Assembly: GCA_003116995.1 (NCBI GenBank)
Contig: BDSL01000125.1
Coordinates: 62,001-126,000, forward strand
Reading direction: 5' to 3'
DNA: 64,000 nucleotides
Source of the DNA: Yamagishiella unicocca
Taxonomy: Eukaryota; Chlorophyta; Chlorophyceae; Chlamydomonadales; Volvocaceae
Part shown: positions 33,901 to 44,664 of the stretch, one piece after another
How the letters are laid out: each line of letters begins with the position of its first letter
How positions within the stretch are numbered: the first letter of the stretch is position 1
Notes under the pieces: generated by a model
What the model was told of the DNA's origin: nothing
The model's database searches: none
Seen by the model: only the letters and a program-made list of their open reading frames with translations
Program-made: the position numbers and the translations under genes

Positions 33901-36785
33901 CAGCCTCTACCACGATTGGCGGCCCGTCGGCGGCGGCGACCTGTACGGCGCCATGATCGCTCGGACCAAGGCGGCGCTGGCGGCGCCGATGCCTGGCGGC
34001 GGGAGCGGCCGACTGCGCGGCATGATTTGGGTGCAGGTCCGATTTGCGGGGGTGGCATAAAAACCGTTTACGCGACGGGGACAGGATAGTTGGCGCATGG
34101 TCGTCGTCCGCGGGTTTGGTAAGAGAATGCGCGAGGGGGGAGGGAAGGAGGGGGCTGCGATCCGAAGTGTTTGGGCGGAAGGGCGGCGAGAAGTCGAGAG
34201 GAGACCCGCGGGTCGGCCCAATAGGACGAGGCGACGCCTAGGGGGAGGGTTTTTTTTTAAGAGAATCCGCGAATCCACGGCCGACAACCAAGGCGGTGAA
34301 GATGGCGGTCCAGAAGGGGAGGGGGTGCTGAGCGGCGCGGCCGGGCTTTGTGCTTTCGGGCGACGGCGTCGGCGTCGGCAGCTGTTGGGTGGAGGCATGT
34401 TGCCGTACCGTCGACACGCCGTACAGCCGTACCGGTATCGCCACCATGACGTAATCGGCTGCGCATCTTCGCCATGACGTCATCCGCCTCACCTGCTGCC
34501 CGCCTTCGCCAGGTCGCTGTTGGGTGCGGAGTAGCGTGCGACTGGCATGGGTGCTTGTGTGTAGCGGGTGTTGGGGGGTGTTGGGGGGGGTGGTGTGAAA
34601 CCGGTGACACGAAAAACGACAAGATAGTGGGCGCATGTGTAGCGGGTGGTGGGGGGTGGTGGGAGGTGGTGGTGGGTGGTGGGGGGTGGTGGTGGGGCGG
34701 GGCGATGGTTCGCAGCCATCACGCCACGGCACCTCGACGTCGGCCACCCGGCCCCGGTCCCGTCCCTGCCGGCCCCGCCCTGGCTGCCTGCCTATCCCCT
34801 CCCTGTCCGCCCCCCCCTGTCCCCCACAAGCTAGGTGTCCGCCCTGCCTGCCTATGTCGTGTCACCGGGTCATCTCACCCGCCCCCCCCCCGCCTGCCTG
34901 CCCCCGGCCCCCCTGCCGGCCTGCCTACCGCGCCCCTGCCCCCGCCCCCCCTGCCCCCGACAAGCTAGGTGTCCGAAGACAATGCGCCAGCTACACTATC
35001 CATGTCGCGTAACCGGTTTTTATGCCGGCCCCCTGCCTGCCTGGCTTCTCGTTATTCCTGGTGTGCCCTCCCCCCCGGTTCTTCACCGGTTCTTTTATGT
35101 ACCCCCCAAGTATTTTTGCGCTACCTCCCCCCAAAATTATTTTTGCGCTACCTCCCCCCCCCAAAGTATTTTTGCGCTACCTCCCCTCCCCCCCAAGTAT
35201 TGCTGCGCTACCTCCCCCCCCCATGTATTTCTGCGGCTACCTCCCCCCCCAAAGTATTGCTGCGCTACCTCCCCCCCCAAAGTATTTTTGCGCTACCTCC
35301 CCCCCCCCCACACACACACCGCGACCAGGTGTCCGAAGTCTATGCGCCAACTATACTTCCCACCGCGAGTACCCGGGCCTTATCTCATCCCCACCCCCAC
35401 CCCCACCCCGCTGCTGCCGCCCAGGGCGAGGCGGACGCGGAGGAGAAGCTGGGCCCCGGCCCCTCGGAAGCGTACGGCGCCAACTTCACGGCATTCGTAC
35501 ATGCCGTACGACGGGATCTCTCCAGCTACCACGCGCAGGTGGGTCGGTCTTGCATCTGGGGCCGGGGGGCAGCAACCCACAGCAGCTGGCGAGATCGGAG
35601 GCCCGGAGTCCTGTGAGGCCCGGAGTCCTGCGAGGCCCGCAGCGGGCTGGGGAGGTGAAGGCCAGGTCCAGGACTAACCGGGGCTAACCGATCAGGTACG
35701 GTACTAACGGTATGTCAGTTGCAGGCGTGGTGCCGTCTGCTTCTGATTGCGCGTGCGTGCGTCGGATTCGAGCACCCGCGCCAGCTGCCGGTACGCCAGC
35801 CGCCGCCACCGCCACCACCACCACCACCACCATCACCACCATCATCACGCCGACCCACGGGTCTCCGCTCAAACCCAACCCCCCCCCCCCACCCCCCTCC
35901 CGGCTTCTTGCTCGTCCCACCCGCCACCCGCAGCTGCCCATCCTTCTGGGCGTCATGCCGGTGCGCAAGCGCGACTGCTTTCCGTACCTGGCCGCCGTAC
36001 GGCAAGCCCAGCTGGGCCTTACCATGTCTGGGCTGCTGCGGCTGGACCTGGCAGGGTACGAGTTCTTCGAGGAGTACGGCGGCTACCACGTGCACCTGAC
36101 CAAGGACGGCGCCGCCGCCCTGGGCGCCGCCCTGGCTCACGCCTACTACTCGGCAGTGGTGCGGGCGGGGCTGCCGCGGAGACCCAGTGAGGAGGCGGCG
36201 GCGGCGGCGGGGTTGGCGTTCACGCCGAGGATAGACGGCCGCAGCGGCGGCGGCACTGGCGGCGGTGGCACCAGCGGCGGCGGCGGCACTGGCGGCACTG
36301 GCGGCGGTGGCGGCGGCGGCGACCTGGGCAGCGGCGGCGGCACCAGCGGCGGCGGCGGCGGCACCAGCGGCGGCGGCGGCGGCACCAGCGGCGGCGGCGG
36401 CGGCGGCACGTGCGGCGGTAGCGACCTGGGCAGCGGTGGCGGGGCAGCAGCGGCAGCGGGCGGCTGTGGCGCGGCGCCGAGTCCCTTAGTGGCGGTTTAC
36501 GCCATTGATGCGTCTGGTGCTGCTGCTACAGCCGCTGCTGTGATGCCTGGCAGTAATGGAGGTGTGCCGGACGGTGTGTTGTCTGCGGCAGCTCCAGAGG
36601 GGGATGCCGGTCGTGGGGTCAGCGAGGGTCCGGCCCCGGCGCCGAGCCCGGTGGGGGAGGATCTGGGAGGGGAGGGGGAGCGGCTGGCGGTGCCGGCAGA
36701 GGAGGGTGAAGGGCTGGAGGGGGCGGAGGGGGCGGACGGGGCGGGTGGCGTAGTCGCAGCGGACGCAGACGACGAGGAGGGGTGA
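30668..36785 (+). CDS. SASA/CE6-like SGNH carbohydrate acetylesterase with Gly/Ser-rich tail, 552 aa, five exons
   Basis: Family: SASA (DUF303, CE6) esterases remove acetyl groups from plant-type polysaccharides or sialic acid. Exons: 30668-30989, 31648-31787, 33806-34036, 35425-35538, 35934-36785; phases agree. Motifs: VDVWIIAGQSNAVG (block I, nucleophile Ser104), CGPAMAFGRTLVALG, GLVPAAKGAASLYHDW (block II), MIWVQGEADAEEK (block III, joined across the exon 3/4 junction), PILLGVMPV, YHVHLTKDGAAALG (block V, His323). Where the family usually has Asp three residues before the His there is Tyr, so activity is uncertain. The N-terminus is Gln/Pro-rich with no clear signal peptide. The last about 190 residues are Gly/Ser then Glu/Ala-rich, unusual for the family. 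Introns carry F1, F2, F3 and minisatellites. Confidence 0.88.
31034..31103 (+). repeat. Palindrome built from F1 pieces
   Basis: Arms GAGATGCATCTTGAAACGTC and GACGTTTCAAGATGCAT face each other across a short spacer with repeated GTCGGTCCTAAAC. It could fold as a hairpin in the pre-mRNA. Confidence 0.85.
31507..31660 (-). mobile_element. Truncated F1 insertion flanked by 32-base direct repeats at a 3' splice site
   Basis: 31507-31538 and 31629-31660 are the same 32 bases with two mismatches. Between them lie 90 bases of F1 in minus orientation (TTTCGTATCCCC to CTCGAACC). Each repeat contains GACGCAG followed by the first 13 bases of exon 2. Two further copies of the repeat's first part (CCCCCTGGACCCGA) lie upstream, ending at 31380 and 31451. 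Confidence 0.85.
31648..31787 (+). CDS. Esterase exon 2
   Basis: Acceptor GACGCAG at 31641-31647, itself one half of a 32-base direct repeat. Encodes GLVLSYDSSGTWRDAAPNV. Donor GTGGGG. Intron 2 (2018 bases) holds F2 (two copies), the diverged F1 and a 36-base minisatellite. Confidence 0.8.
31960..32045 (+). repeat. F2 interspersed repeat (reference copy)
   Basis: Core pattern: AAAxCCGTTGACGCGA, then GGATAGTTGGCGCATGGTC and CGGACACC. Related copies: 1035-1110, 7120-7195, 7975-8085 (minus), 12455-12515 (minus), 13500-13570 (minus), 17515-17560, 17655-17730, 18830-18920 (minus), 19690-19740, 31380-31510 (minus, twice), 31845-31930, 34045-34110, 34585-34640, 34965-35025 (minus), 35320-35390 (minus), 41183-41360 (minus). 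No ORF is conserved. Confidence 0.8.
32336..32985 (+). mobile_element. Diverged F1 full-length copy in intron 2 of the esterase gene
   Basis: Shares the whole course of the F1 element with many substitutions: AACCCGTT, GAGATGCATGCTG, GGCGGCTAAGCTG, GGCCAGGGCCC, GGCGGCGCGGCGAAAGAG. It shows F1 is an old, multi-copy family. A short separate F1 start lies at about 33048-33070. Confidence 0.8.
33301..33640 (+). repeat. 36-base minisatellite, nine copies
   Basis: Unit contains GACGGCGGGTGGGAGAGTGA then ATGCGTGTACGGACCT; only C/T changes separate copies. Located in esterase intron 2, ending against an F3 fragment. Confidence 0.97.
33806..34036 (+). CDS. Esterase exon 3 (blocks II-III)
   Basis: 77 codons, phase 0: CGPAMAFGRTLVALG through GRLRGMIWVQ. 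Intron 3 (1388 bases) holds F2 (four copies), F3, GGTGGTGG repeats and a repeat at 35100-35310. Confidence 0.9.
34252..34320 (+). repeat. F3 interspersed repeat (reference copy)
   Basis: Core AAGAGAATCCGCGAATCCAC followed by GGCCGACAACCAAGGCGG and GGCGGTCCAG. Other copies or pieces: 3325-3360 (minus), 3728-3748, 4433-4500, 10285-10305 (minus), 12890-12930, 18595-18650 (minus), 33633-33656 (minus). All lie in introns of the ATPase and esterase genes. Confidence 0.8.
35100..35312 (+). repeat. About 30-base repeat in esterase intron 3
   Basis: Seven copies of AGTATTTTTGCGCTACCTCC plus a variable C run. Confidence 0.92.
35425..35538 (+). CDS. Esterase exon 4
   Basis: 38 codons: GEADAEEKLGPGPSEAYGAN to SSYHAQ, completing the QGE-A-D block. 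Intron 4 is 395 bases and has a CACCAC run. Confidence 0.9.
35934..36785 (+). CDS. Esterase exon 5 (block V and low-complexity tail)
   Basis: Starts LPILLGVMPVRKRD; catalytic His in VHLTKDG; then Gly/Ser and Glu-rich repeats to TGA 36783-36785. Confidence 0.88.
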   Translation: MPILLGVMPVRKRDCFPYLAAVRQAQLGLTMSGLLRLDLAGYEFFEEYGGYHVHLTKDGAAALGAALAHAYYSAVVRAGLPRRPSEEAAAAAGLAFTPRIDGRSGGGTGGGGTSGGGGTGGTGGGGGGGDLGSGGGTSGGGGGTSGGGGGTSGGGGGGTCGGSDLGSGGGAAAAAGGCGAAPSPLVAVYAIDASGAAATAAAVMPGSNGGVPDGVLSAAAPEGDAGRGVSEGPAPAPSPVGEDLGGEGERLAVPAEEGEGLEGAEGADGAGGVVAADADDEEG

Positions 36786-38041
36786 CCCGCGGGTCACCTG
36801 TCGTGGTCGATTCTTTGCCCGAGCACACGGCGTACGGGGCGTTGCAAGCGGTGGCGGAGGCGGCGACGGCGGCGGAGGCGGCGACGGTGGCGGAGGCGGT
36901 GGGGGTGGCGACGACGGTGGCGGAGGCGGTGGGGGTGGCGACGACGGTGGTGGAGGCGGTGGGGGTGGCGAAGACGGTGGTGGAGGCGGTGGGGGTGGCG
37001 GTAGCGGACCGCCGTAGCTTCTGTTGCTGCAGCTGCCGTAGTTTCTGTTGCCGCAGCCACTGCTGCTTCCAGCGGCCCCCAGGCGGGCCAACAAGATGGC
37101 CTGAAGGTGGAGGGAGGCCGAGGTAGGTGGCGGGTGGCCCCGGCGGGGCTCGATCTCATGGTCTTGATTGCAGCTAGGGTAGGCGCGCACTTGATTGTTT
37201 GCTCGACGTCTACTGTGGACCTGACCCGAGCTGATCTGGACCCGACCCGCAGCGCCGGCCGTGAGCTGCTGTGCACCCTAATTTGCCATGTGCATCGGGC
37301 GACTTGCGAGGTGAGCAGCTGGTGGCTGGTGGGGCTTGCGCTGCCTCCATGATCCGCCTCAGCCCGGCAACGCAAGGCTCTCCCTGCGAGTAATTAGGTG
37401 TCGTAACGAGCGTGCGGCGACGGCAACGCTCGTGATGCGCGGCGGCTTGATTTCTGACGTTCACAATTGAGGTTTTTGTATGTATGTGGGAAGGGGGATG
37501 GGGTCTGAAAGGGGGCCGCATTGGAACATTTGGGACTTGAGAGGCTATATGTTTACGGCGTGTACAGGTGGGGTGTGTGGGTGCTAAGTATAGGCATCGC
37601 GACTTGTCTCACGTGCGCTTAAGGCCGCGGCGGCGTTGCAATCTGATCCCGCAAGTCGGCACCGCCGTTACTGTGGCCGCAAGACGGATGGCCTCAGGCT
37701 GTCGACGTTGCTGAGCTGATAAACTGTGTGAGCCCCTTGCGTGGGGCGGGGCCATCATCATGAGTCGCGTGCACTTCAGTTCAGATGGAAGCTGTGACGC
37801 AGGGCGTGGTTTCGCAACCTTGAGCTAGTACGGATGTCTTGCCTGCCGTACGCACAAACACGCTAAGAATGAAGGGTTCCCTTTCGCTTCGTCTTACAAT
37901 GCCTTTCGGTAGGTTGCTCGACGCTGGAGTAAGTATCTGTAAACTACTTTTGGACCGCACTTTGACATATAGCCAAATGCAGCTTGGCGTCTGCCTTACC
38001 TAACTGCAGTGCAAATATAACGGTCTGGTCCGTTCACAGAA
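36786..38041. other. Intergenic, with a 30-base GGTGGCGGAGGCGG repeat at 36840-37010
   Basis: The repeat directly follows the esterase stop codon and probably lies in its 3' UTR. From 37010 to 38041 nothing recognisable is seen. Confidence 0.6.
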
Positions 38042-40687
38042 ATGCTGTTAGCTTGTTCGCATCTTCTGCGGCGGTGTAGGCACGGTGATCTTCCGCATCA
38101 GCTCACGGGACTTGCGCTGCAGTCGGCTGGAGGATGCTTGCATGTAGAGTCCTACACCAGTAGTTCACATGAGGAAAGCGCTTCCTCGATGCGCATTGCG
38201 GAGGGCGCAGCCGCATCCACGTCGTCGTCGCCCTTCTCCTGCTGGCACGTCCTCGCGCAGCGGCATACATCTGGAACGAATTCTGGGCACTTGACATTTG
38301 CGGGGAGGCATGCCAGCACCGCGTCCGCAAGCCAAATGGCACGCCGACGTGAAATCCTGCGAGAAGCAGCGCAGAAGGTACCGGCGGACAGCTCCTGGCT
38401 TCTGGCATACAGTCATACTATCCACCCTCGCCAGATCACCTACCGCCTGGGGAAGCGCTCCACTTTGCATGCGCTGGCGGAGGGTTGGGAGTTGTACCAG
38501 CGCAAGTTTGACACCGTTACTATGGCGGCCTTCCTGCGACGGATCCGCTGCGCGCAGCTGCACGATCCCGACTTCCAGCCAGCCGCAGCGCAGCGCCTGA
38601 TCGACGCCCTGGAGCCGCGCTTGCGTTCGGTCGCCCTGCGCTTCGGGCGGCTACGGGACATCACCGCGTACCTGCACGCCTTAGCCAAGCTGCAGTCCCC
38701 ACCGCCTTCAGCCTTCGCGGGTTCGGCCACCTCCCAAAGTGGCGAAGAGGGCAGCTCGGAAAGCGTGCCTCAGCCCTCCGAGCAGGGGCTCCGCCAGCCG
38801 ACGGAGCTCATCCTGGACTTGGCAGCGTGGGCGACCCGCAACAGGACCGAGATGCTGCACGCCAGTCCGCAGCGCCTCGCCACACTGCTGTGGGCCCTCA
38901 TGCGCTTGGTGCCGTCGGAGTCGCACGACAGCGAAAAGCTCCAGGTGGGCCGTGCGGGTAGCAGTAGTGTCCTCAATCAGGTCTTGCCTCGATTATCCCA
39001 ACGCGCGGTGCGGACTGGCTGGTTTGGTTTTTTCCGGTACGAGTTTGGCTTGTGACAGCTGCTTTAGCGCACACACACGGCTGCCTTGGCGGTGGGTCCG
39101 CACGCGGCTGCCTTGGCGGTGGATTGACGCGTAGGGGTGGTGGCATCTTGTCCATGGGACCTCGGGCCACATCGTGCATGCGGTCGGAGTGGGACGGCCC
39201 TCGCTTGCGATCGCGCGATGGTGGCGTCGTAGGTGATGCCAGGGCGGGTCTGAGGGGCTCGCTGCGGCTGCGTGACGTATGAGAGGAAATCCGTGCGCCG
39301 TCTGCGGGGTGAGGGCGGCGGCACATTTTGCGCATCGTGTGCGGAGGGCGAGCGTCGCTGCTGGCACCTGCAAGTTTTAGGGAGCGGCCCGATTGGCAAC
39401 GGGCTCGACCCAATGGGTGCGACCCAAATGGGTGCGACCCAAATGGGCTCGACTCAAATGGGTGCGACCCAGAACAGCATCTATGAGATGGTCACGTCGC
39501 TCAGGGCTCGGTGGAGAGTGGCCGCCGCCGCAGCAGCAGCAAGGAAGCACAGGGCACGGACAGGGTCACATGGATGCTTGCTCGCTTAATCCCCACCCGT
39601 CCGCGGTCAGCGAACCAGCCGTGTGGGCACCCCTCCACGACGACGCCCCGCGCTGGGGAGGCGCCATTCCTGAGGCGTTTCTGCCCAACTTCCCTCCCAC
39701 TCCCGCTCCCGCTCCCGCTCCCACTCCCGCTCCCGCTCCCTCCCTCTCGACCTCCTCCGCGCAGGTGGTACTGGACCGCGTTGGCCTCTGCTCCCTGCAG
39801 CGCCTGCAGAACTTTTCGCCCCTCGACATGCGCATGTACGCCCTCGCCTTCGCCACCTTCGGCCCGAGAGGAGCCCCCGGAGCTGGGGGCGCCAGCGACA
39901 GCGGCAGCGGCCGGGGACCGGGGAGCGTGTCTTCGTGGCCCGAGCTGGCAAAGAAGGGCCAGTCAGGTGGCGGGGGAGGTGCTGAGGAGCTGGCGGCGCC
40001 GAGCAGCGGCGGACGGCAGGTGGACGCGACGGAGCGGCGCCGGAGCCGCAACGCGCGAGTGTTGCAGGTGTGTATGCTGCTGCGCGTGCGAGCGCGTCGT
40101 CCATCGAGCCGGCGGCGCGCGGGGCACGCTGGGGGGCTGGCGGTGTTAGGGTGCCGGGGCTGTGGCGCAGCAGTTGGCTTTGTTTTCATAGTTTTTGCGT
40201 CCAATTCAGCTTCCAGGCGGCCTATCTGGATGGTAGAGGCCGTTTGATGATTGGTTTGGGTTTTGTTGCTCTACCCCCGCGACATCATCACCATCTTACA
40301 CCCAACCCAACCCAACCCAACCAGGCCCTGGCCGACGAGCTTGCCAGCCGCGCGGGCAACCTGGCGGTGCCGCAACCCGAGCCGCGGGACCTGGTGTTGG
40401 TGGCACACTCGCTGGCGCTGCAGGGCGGCGCCTCGCAGCCGCACCTCGGCCTGATGGCCAAGGCAGCCACCGTGGCGTCCGGCGCCCTGGCCAAGCTGCA
40501 AGCCGAGGAGGTGGTGATTCTGGTGGAGGCGCTCGCCGTACAGGGTGTACGGCAGCCGGTGCTATTGGATGCCGTACGGCAGTTCTCGAAAACGTGGTCG
40601 GGGAGGGGTTCGGAGGCGGCGGGTGGTGAGGGGCAGTTGATGGCGCGGCTGGGGGGGGCGTACTCGCGGCTGGGGGCGAGCTTGTAA
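38042..40687 (+). CDS. Helical-repeat organelle-type protein (OPR/RAP-like), 522 aa, three exons
   Basis: Exons 38042-38944, 39765-40067, 40325-40687, all phase 0. The N-terminus is Cys/Arg/Ser-rich, compatible with a chloroplast or mitochondrial transit peptide. The body is helical with repeated Leu/Ala-rich pairs: MAAFLRRIRCAQLHDPDFQP, RFGRLRDITAYLHALAKLQS, ASPQRLATLLWALMRLVPSE, FSPLDMRMYALAFATFG, EPRDLVLVAHSLALQG, AEEVVILVEALAVQGVRQP. This pattern is typical of algal octotricopeptide/RAP/FASTK-type RNA-binding proteins that act on organelle transcripts (inference). No C-terminal RAP domain is seen. The stop sits in TTGTAAGT, which is also a perfect donor, so more exons are possible. TGTAA at 40753-40757 fits a polyadenylation signal. 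Confidence 0.65.
39408..39472 (+). repeat. 15-base minisatellite in intron 1 of the helical-repeat gene
   Basis: Four to five copies of GCGACCCAAATGGGT variants. Confidence 0.85.
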
Positions 40688-42996
40688 GTGGTGGTGGTGG
40701 TGTTGATGGGGACATGGAAGTTGTGAGGAAGGGAAGGGAAGGGAACTTGGGATGTAAACGCTTACCTCCACACACGCCGTCGTCATGCCGAGGGTATGGG
40801 ACGAATCTTGGGTCGCGGACTGGTCGCTTCGATGGCGGTAGGGTGCGTCCTGAGGCCTTGCTGAACCCAAGGAAGGAATGAGGGGCGCGAACGGGTACGA
40901 CGATTGTGTTACAGACCAACAGTGCACTGCACTGCGTATGCAACGAACCGTGCCCGCTTGTGGTGCCGCTGCCACCAGGAAATCGTGATATATATACCAG
41001 GCTGCTTTGCTGCTGCTCTTGTTCCTCTCGACAGGCCACAGCTAGCACGCTGCAGGAGGCCTCCGCCCAGTAGCGTTCTCTCGACAAGGCGACGTGAGGG
41101 TTTGATGCTGTCGCATGTAGGCGACGAAAGAGATTGGTGTGGAAACCAGTGGCGACGTTGTCGCGGCCCCCCCCACCATGCGTGTGTGTCGCATGCGCGC
41201 GCGTCCCGGTGTCCGAAGGCTATGCACACGCTACATCTCCCCAGTCGCGTTACCGGTTCTATTCTTGTAACCCCACCATGCGCCAACTGTCCTGTCCCGT
41301 CGCGTAAAACGGTTTATACAACCCCACAGCGAGTCCCAAGTCGAGTTACCGGTTCTTTTATGTAACCCCCACCACCACCGCCTTTGTTTCGGTGCATGTC
41401 GGTATTGTTCAGTGTCAGGCGATGCGCCCGATGGTTCTACCTCTTGGTCTGGAACCCACTGTAACCGTTACAACAACCACCGCGCACGCGACCCAACCGT
41501 CCCACCGGCACTGGTTCCGGAGCCGGGGCATGCACGCTTGCGCTTGTGTGCGACTGCCGTCTCTCCAGCGCCGCCTCGTGTTCCAACGCATGGGATATAT
41601 CCGGCAGCCTGGTCGGCTGCGGCCCTCCTGTCAGCAGCGCCAGCCGCACGGGGGGCTGAGGCAGGGCACCACCCAGCGGTACAATATATGGTTCTACCTC
41701 TTGGCCTGGAACCCACTGTAACCGATACAACAAAATACAGGGCACGATACAATAATGGACCAGCAGGCGCTGTCCGCTCGTACGTGGCGGCGCGCCCTCC
41801 GTCAGCGCGACCTGCACCGGCGGCCAAGGCGGCGGCTGTCCGGCCACCCTCCGCGAGACCACCGTCCGCGGTCGGTAGTAGTAACTATGACACCGGGCTT
41901 CAGACCGGAATGCGTGGTAGGGCTGAAGTACGGCAGCGTCGGGCCGGGCTCGGCCAAAGGGACGAAGGGAGGGGGCAGTCGTTCATCGCGATGGTGGCCT
42001 TGAAACCTCGACCCCGGTGGTCGAGAAGGTCAGTACGCGCTTAGGGTTTTGTTGGGGTCAACGGCTATGTCAGGCTCTTCCTCAGCTGTGCCTAACCTAT
42101 CAGGCTGACCCTAACAACTAAAGGTGTGTCACGACACACAGCGTGCTGTACAGGGCGGGTGTGGCCACTAGCGCTGAAAAGGCATGTTCGAGATGGTGGG
42201 AGTGCTCTTCTCCGGCTGTAGTCCAGCTGCGCCAGCTGCTGCTCCTGGGCCTTACAACTTAGCCGGTACCAGGCGCGCCGCCTTTCCGAAGTCGTTGCTG
42301 TTACTGCTCCCCACTGCTGAGCGGGCACCGTGGCTGTCGTATATGATCACCCTGTTGTACTGCCGACCGCGTTGTGTCGAGGATTCGCCGCTCCAGAGGC
42401 CGCCTGGCTGCCGGACGCGGCAACGACGCGCGTGCGTCGGCTCTTGGAGGGAAGAGCGAAAGATTGCCGGATACGGCCGACCTATCAACACACTGCGACG
42501 TGCAAGTTGTGCGACGCTGTTGAGGTAATGGGCGGAGGTACGCGTAGTCTTACAGCGATGTGTCAGTACAGGGCTGTTTCTTCCAGACTATATTGTTTGT
42601 TGGTTTGTTCGCGACAAAATCCGCTTCCTGGGCATTCCAGGCAGCGGGCCTAGGTGCGCTCCCGAACGTGGCCAACTGCCATCCCTGGAGCACATCTACA
42701 AATGGCTGCCGACACATTCACACGTGTCCGTTGGCTTCGCATCCAACTGCGACGATAGCATTGATATAACTACCGTAATCACCGGCAATCAAAGCCATGT
42801 AACCACATCTACCAAACGGTTCTAACCGCAGGGCGCAACTCATGCCCTTAGCGTACGGCAACTACTTCACGCGCTGTGATGGTTACTCGCTGTGTCGTGA
42901 CAGGTGGAAACCTACGGCGTAATCGACATTTTGGACCGTAAAATACGTAAAGCGCAAAAAATTGTAAAAAATTACGGTTGGTCCTACTAGCCCTTT
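40688..42996. other. Intergenic region with F2 copies and a local duplication
   Basis: F2 pieces at about 41183-41360 are flanked by CCCCACCATGCG at 41171 and 41271. A stretch TGGTTCTACCTCTTGG is repeated at about 41433 and 41687. ORFs here have no recognisable domain. 42100-42996 shows nothing. Confidence 0.5.
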
Positions 42997-44140
42997 ACCA
43001 AAGTGGTGATCTCTCTATTGCCGTACACGTGCCAAGTTGGTTGGGGCGCGCCGAGGACCCTAGCCAGGTGCGTAATGTTTAGCAGTGTCTCCTGTAATAA
43101 CTGTCTGCACCTCAGCCCTCGGCGGCCCTCATCGCCTCGCGCGCCTCTCCTACCACAGCATCCCACTCCCTGCTTCCCCTAGCACCAGCCCACCTCGCCT
43201 CCCCTCTCTTCCCCGAGGTACCTTGCCATCCCTAGCTCCCGTTCCCCTGACCAGATGTCCCCACGCACGCACTACCCCCCGCCCATCAGCTTCCCTACGC
43301 CCCACTCCACACCACCATGCGGCTTTGCCAACTTGTACTATTTCGGCGGAGCTTTCCACGGGAGCGGTCCACACCATGTTCATTGCCCCGCAACGTATAG
43401 GGCCTCAATGCGGTGGCGTGGTGCCATCGAACGGCGCATGTGCGCGTTTGGCACCATTGGGCCTGGAATGCACAGATCTTCCACATGAGGGGGTAGCCAG
43501 CACGCTCGGATTGGCAGGCCGTGGAGGAGGGCCCGCCAGCTGCGTGGCCAGACCGGCACGATAAGCACGCAGTCCGGCCGATCCTCCCATACCTTATGCA
43601 GCCTCTGCTGACATGGTCAAATGTCAGGTTGGCATACAACAATGGGGCTGGCCCGCCCGTCGGTGGTGTCCAGCTGTGCGTGGAACCGTCTATGCCAGGC
43701 GCAGGCGGGTTCCAGTACCGCGGGTCGAATTCCCCCGGCATTTTTGTGGTGTGTTCCTCCGCGAGAAGGTCGCAGGCCGGGCGGCGGCCAGCTAGCTCCG
43801 GCTGGGCCAGGATCTGCTCATACACCCCGGGGTTGATCTCCCACTGCGAGTTGTCCGCGTATTTGCTGCGTGCGTCTGCTTTCCGCTGCAGGGCCTCTGT
43901 GCGTGGCCGCCGTACAACCTCGATCTCCGTGTCCGTTACTGCGCACAAACGGTATACCTCCACACCAGCCTCTAGGCCCGCATTGGCCCCCTTCATGCCC
44001 AGGACGCAGAACCTTGCTGCCTGACTGTCGATCTCGTACGGCAGCCGGCGGTTGTAGAGCAGCAGGGTCGGGGCGAGGTCGTGCAGCCATCGGAGCATGT
44101 GGCTGATCGTGCGGACCTCCCCTTCCGTGCTGCTAAAATA
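42997..44140 (-). pseudogene. Retroelement 3' end, copy D1 (RNase H and methyltransferase-like region)
   Basis: Minus strand. RNase H-like: LPYEIDSQAARFCVLGMKG, VVRRPRTEALQRKADARSKY, DNSQWEINPGVYEQI. This is followed by a methyltransferase-like tail of the kind found in DIRS- and some gypsy-type elements (CDLLAEEHTTKMPG; PLLYANLTFDHVSR, family pattern YaNPPF). In D1 the NPPF position is degenerate and the tail is frameshifted. The element's outer end is at 42997. No intact element is present, so the exact superfamily is uncertain. Confidence 0.6.
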
Positions 44141-44151
44141 GGTGCCTCGGC

Positions 44152-44664
44152 AGAGCGAATGGAGCATTTTTTTATGGAGCATATTACGTCGGTCGTGACG
44201 TTTGAAGGATACCACATCACTTCCAAGTTTAAGAGCAACTATACTGACATCGTGCTTCAATATAATTTAGTTAACAACCAAGTATACCTTACGCGCGTAT
44301 CAGGGTCGCCGACGAAGCGTGACTTCATACACGCTATTGGAAAGGGCGTCAAGGATTGCAACGATAAAGTTGAATGGGTAGAAGTTGGTAGCATTCACAG
44401 CGCACACTTCACCGTCACGATAACGCCGTGCTTAGATGGCAGATCGCGTGTACGCATACCAAGGTGTACGTGTGGAACCCGGAACTCTACAGCGACACCG
44501 TACAACGAAATATCAAATGCCCTGGCTGCGACAAGTGCGCGGGGGACGGTGCGAAGATTCATGGCGACGGCTGGGCGGTTAACGCAAGGCCGCTTTTGGA
44601 CATCCACGGCGAGGTATACATCATGTCAAAGCGCAGCAAGTGCCAAGGTGAGGTGTCAATGTAA
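44152..44664 (+). pseudogene. Transposon-type ORF with zinc-ribbon (left palindrome arm)
   Basis: Two frames: HITSVVTFEGYHITSKFKSN through WVEVGSIHSAHF, then KVYVWNPELYSDTVQRNIKC, PGCDKCAGDGAKIHGDGWAV, NARPLLDIHGEVYIMSKRSK. The second resembles the zinc-ribbon (DUF6729-like) segment seen in transposon-encoded proteins: VW-P-L, CPxC, GW, RP, a YxxxxRxxC end. The frame change near 44425 may be an intron or a frameshift. It ends at a stop 44662-44664. Confidence 0.5.

Noticed and set aside
36240..36480. Alternative Ala-rich ORF overlapping the esterase tail
   Set aside because: It is a shadow frame of GGC repeats. The Gly/Ser frame continues from the catalytic domain without a break.
41412..42044. 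Plus and minus ORFs of 120-210 codons
   Set aside because: No domain and no splice-phase logic. A local duplication of noncoding-looking sequence explains the similarity between two parts.
43085..43564. Plus-strand ORF over the D1 retroelement end
   Set aside because: The minus frame has recognisable RNase H and methyltransferase-like motifs; the plus frame is a shadow.
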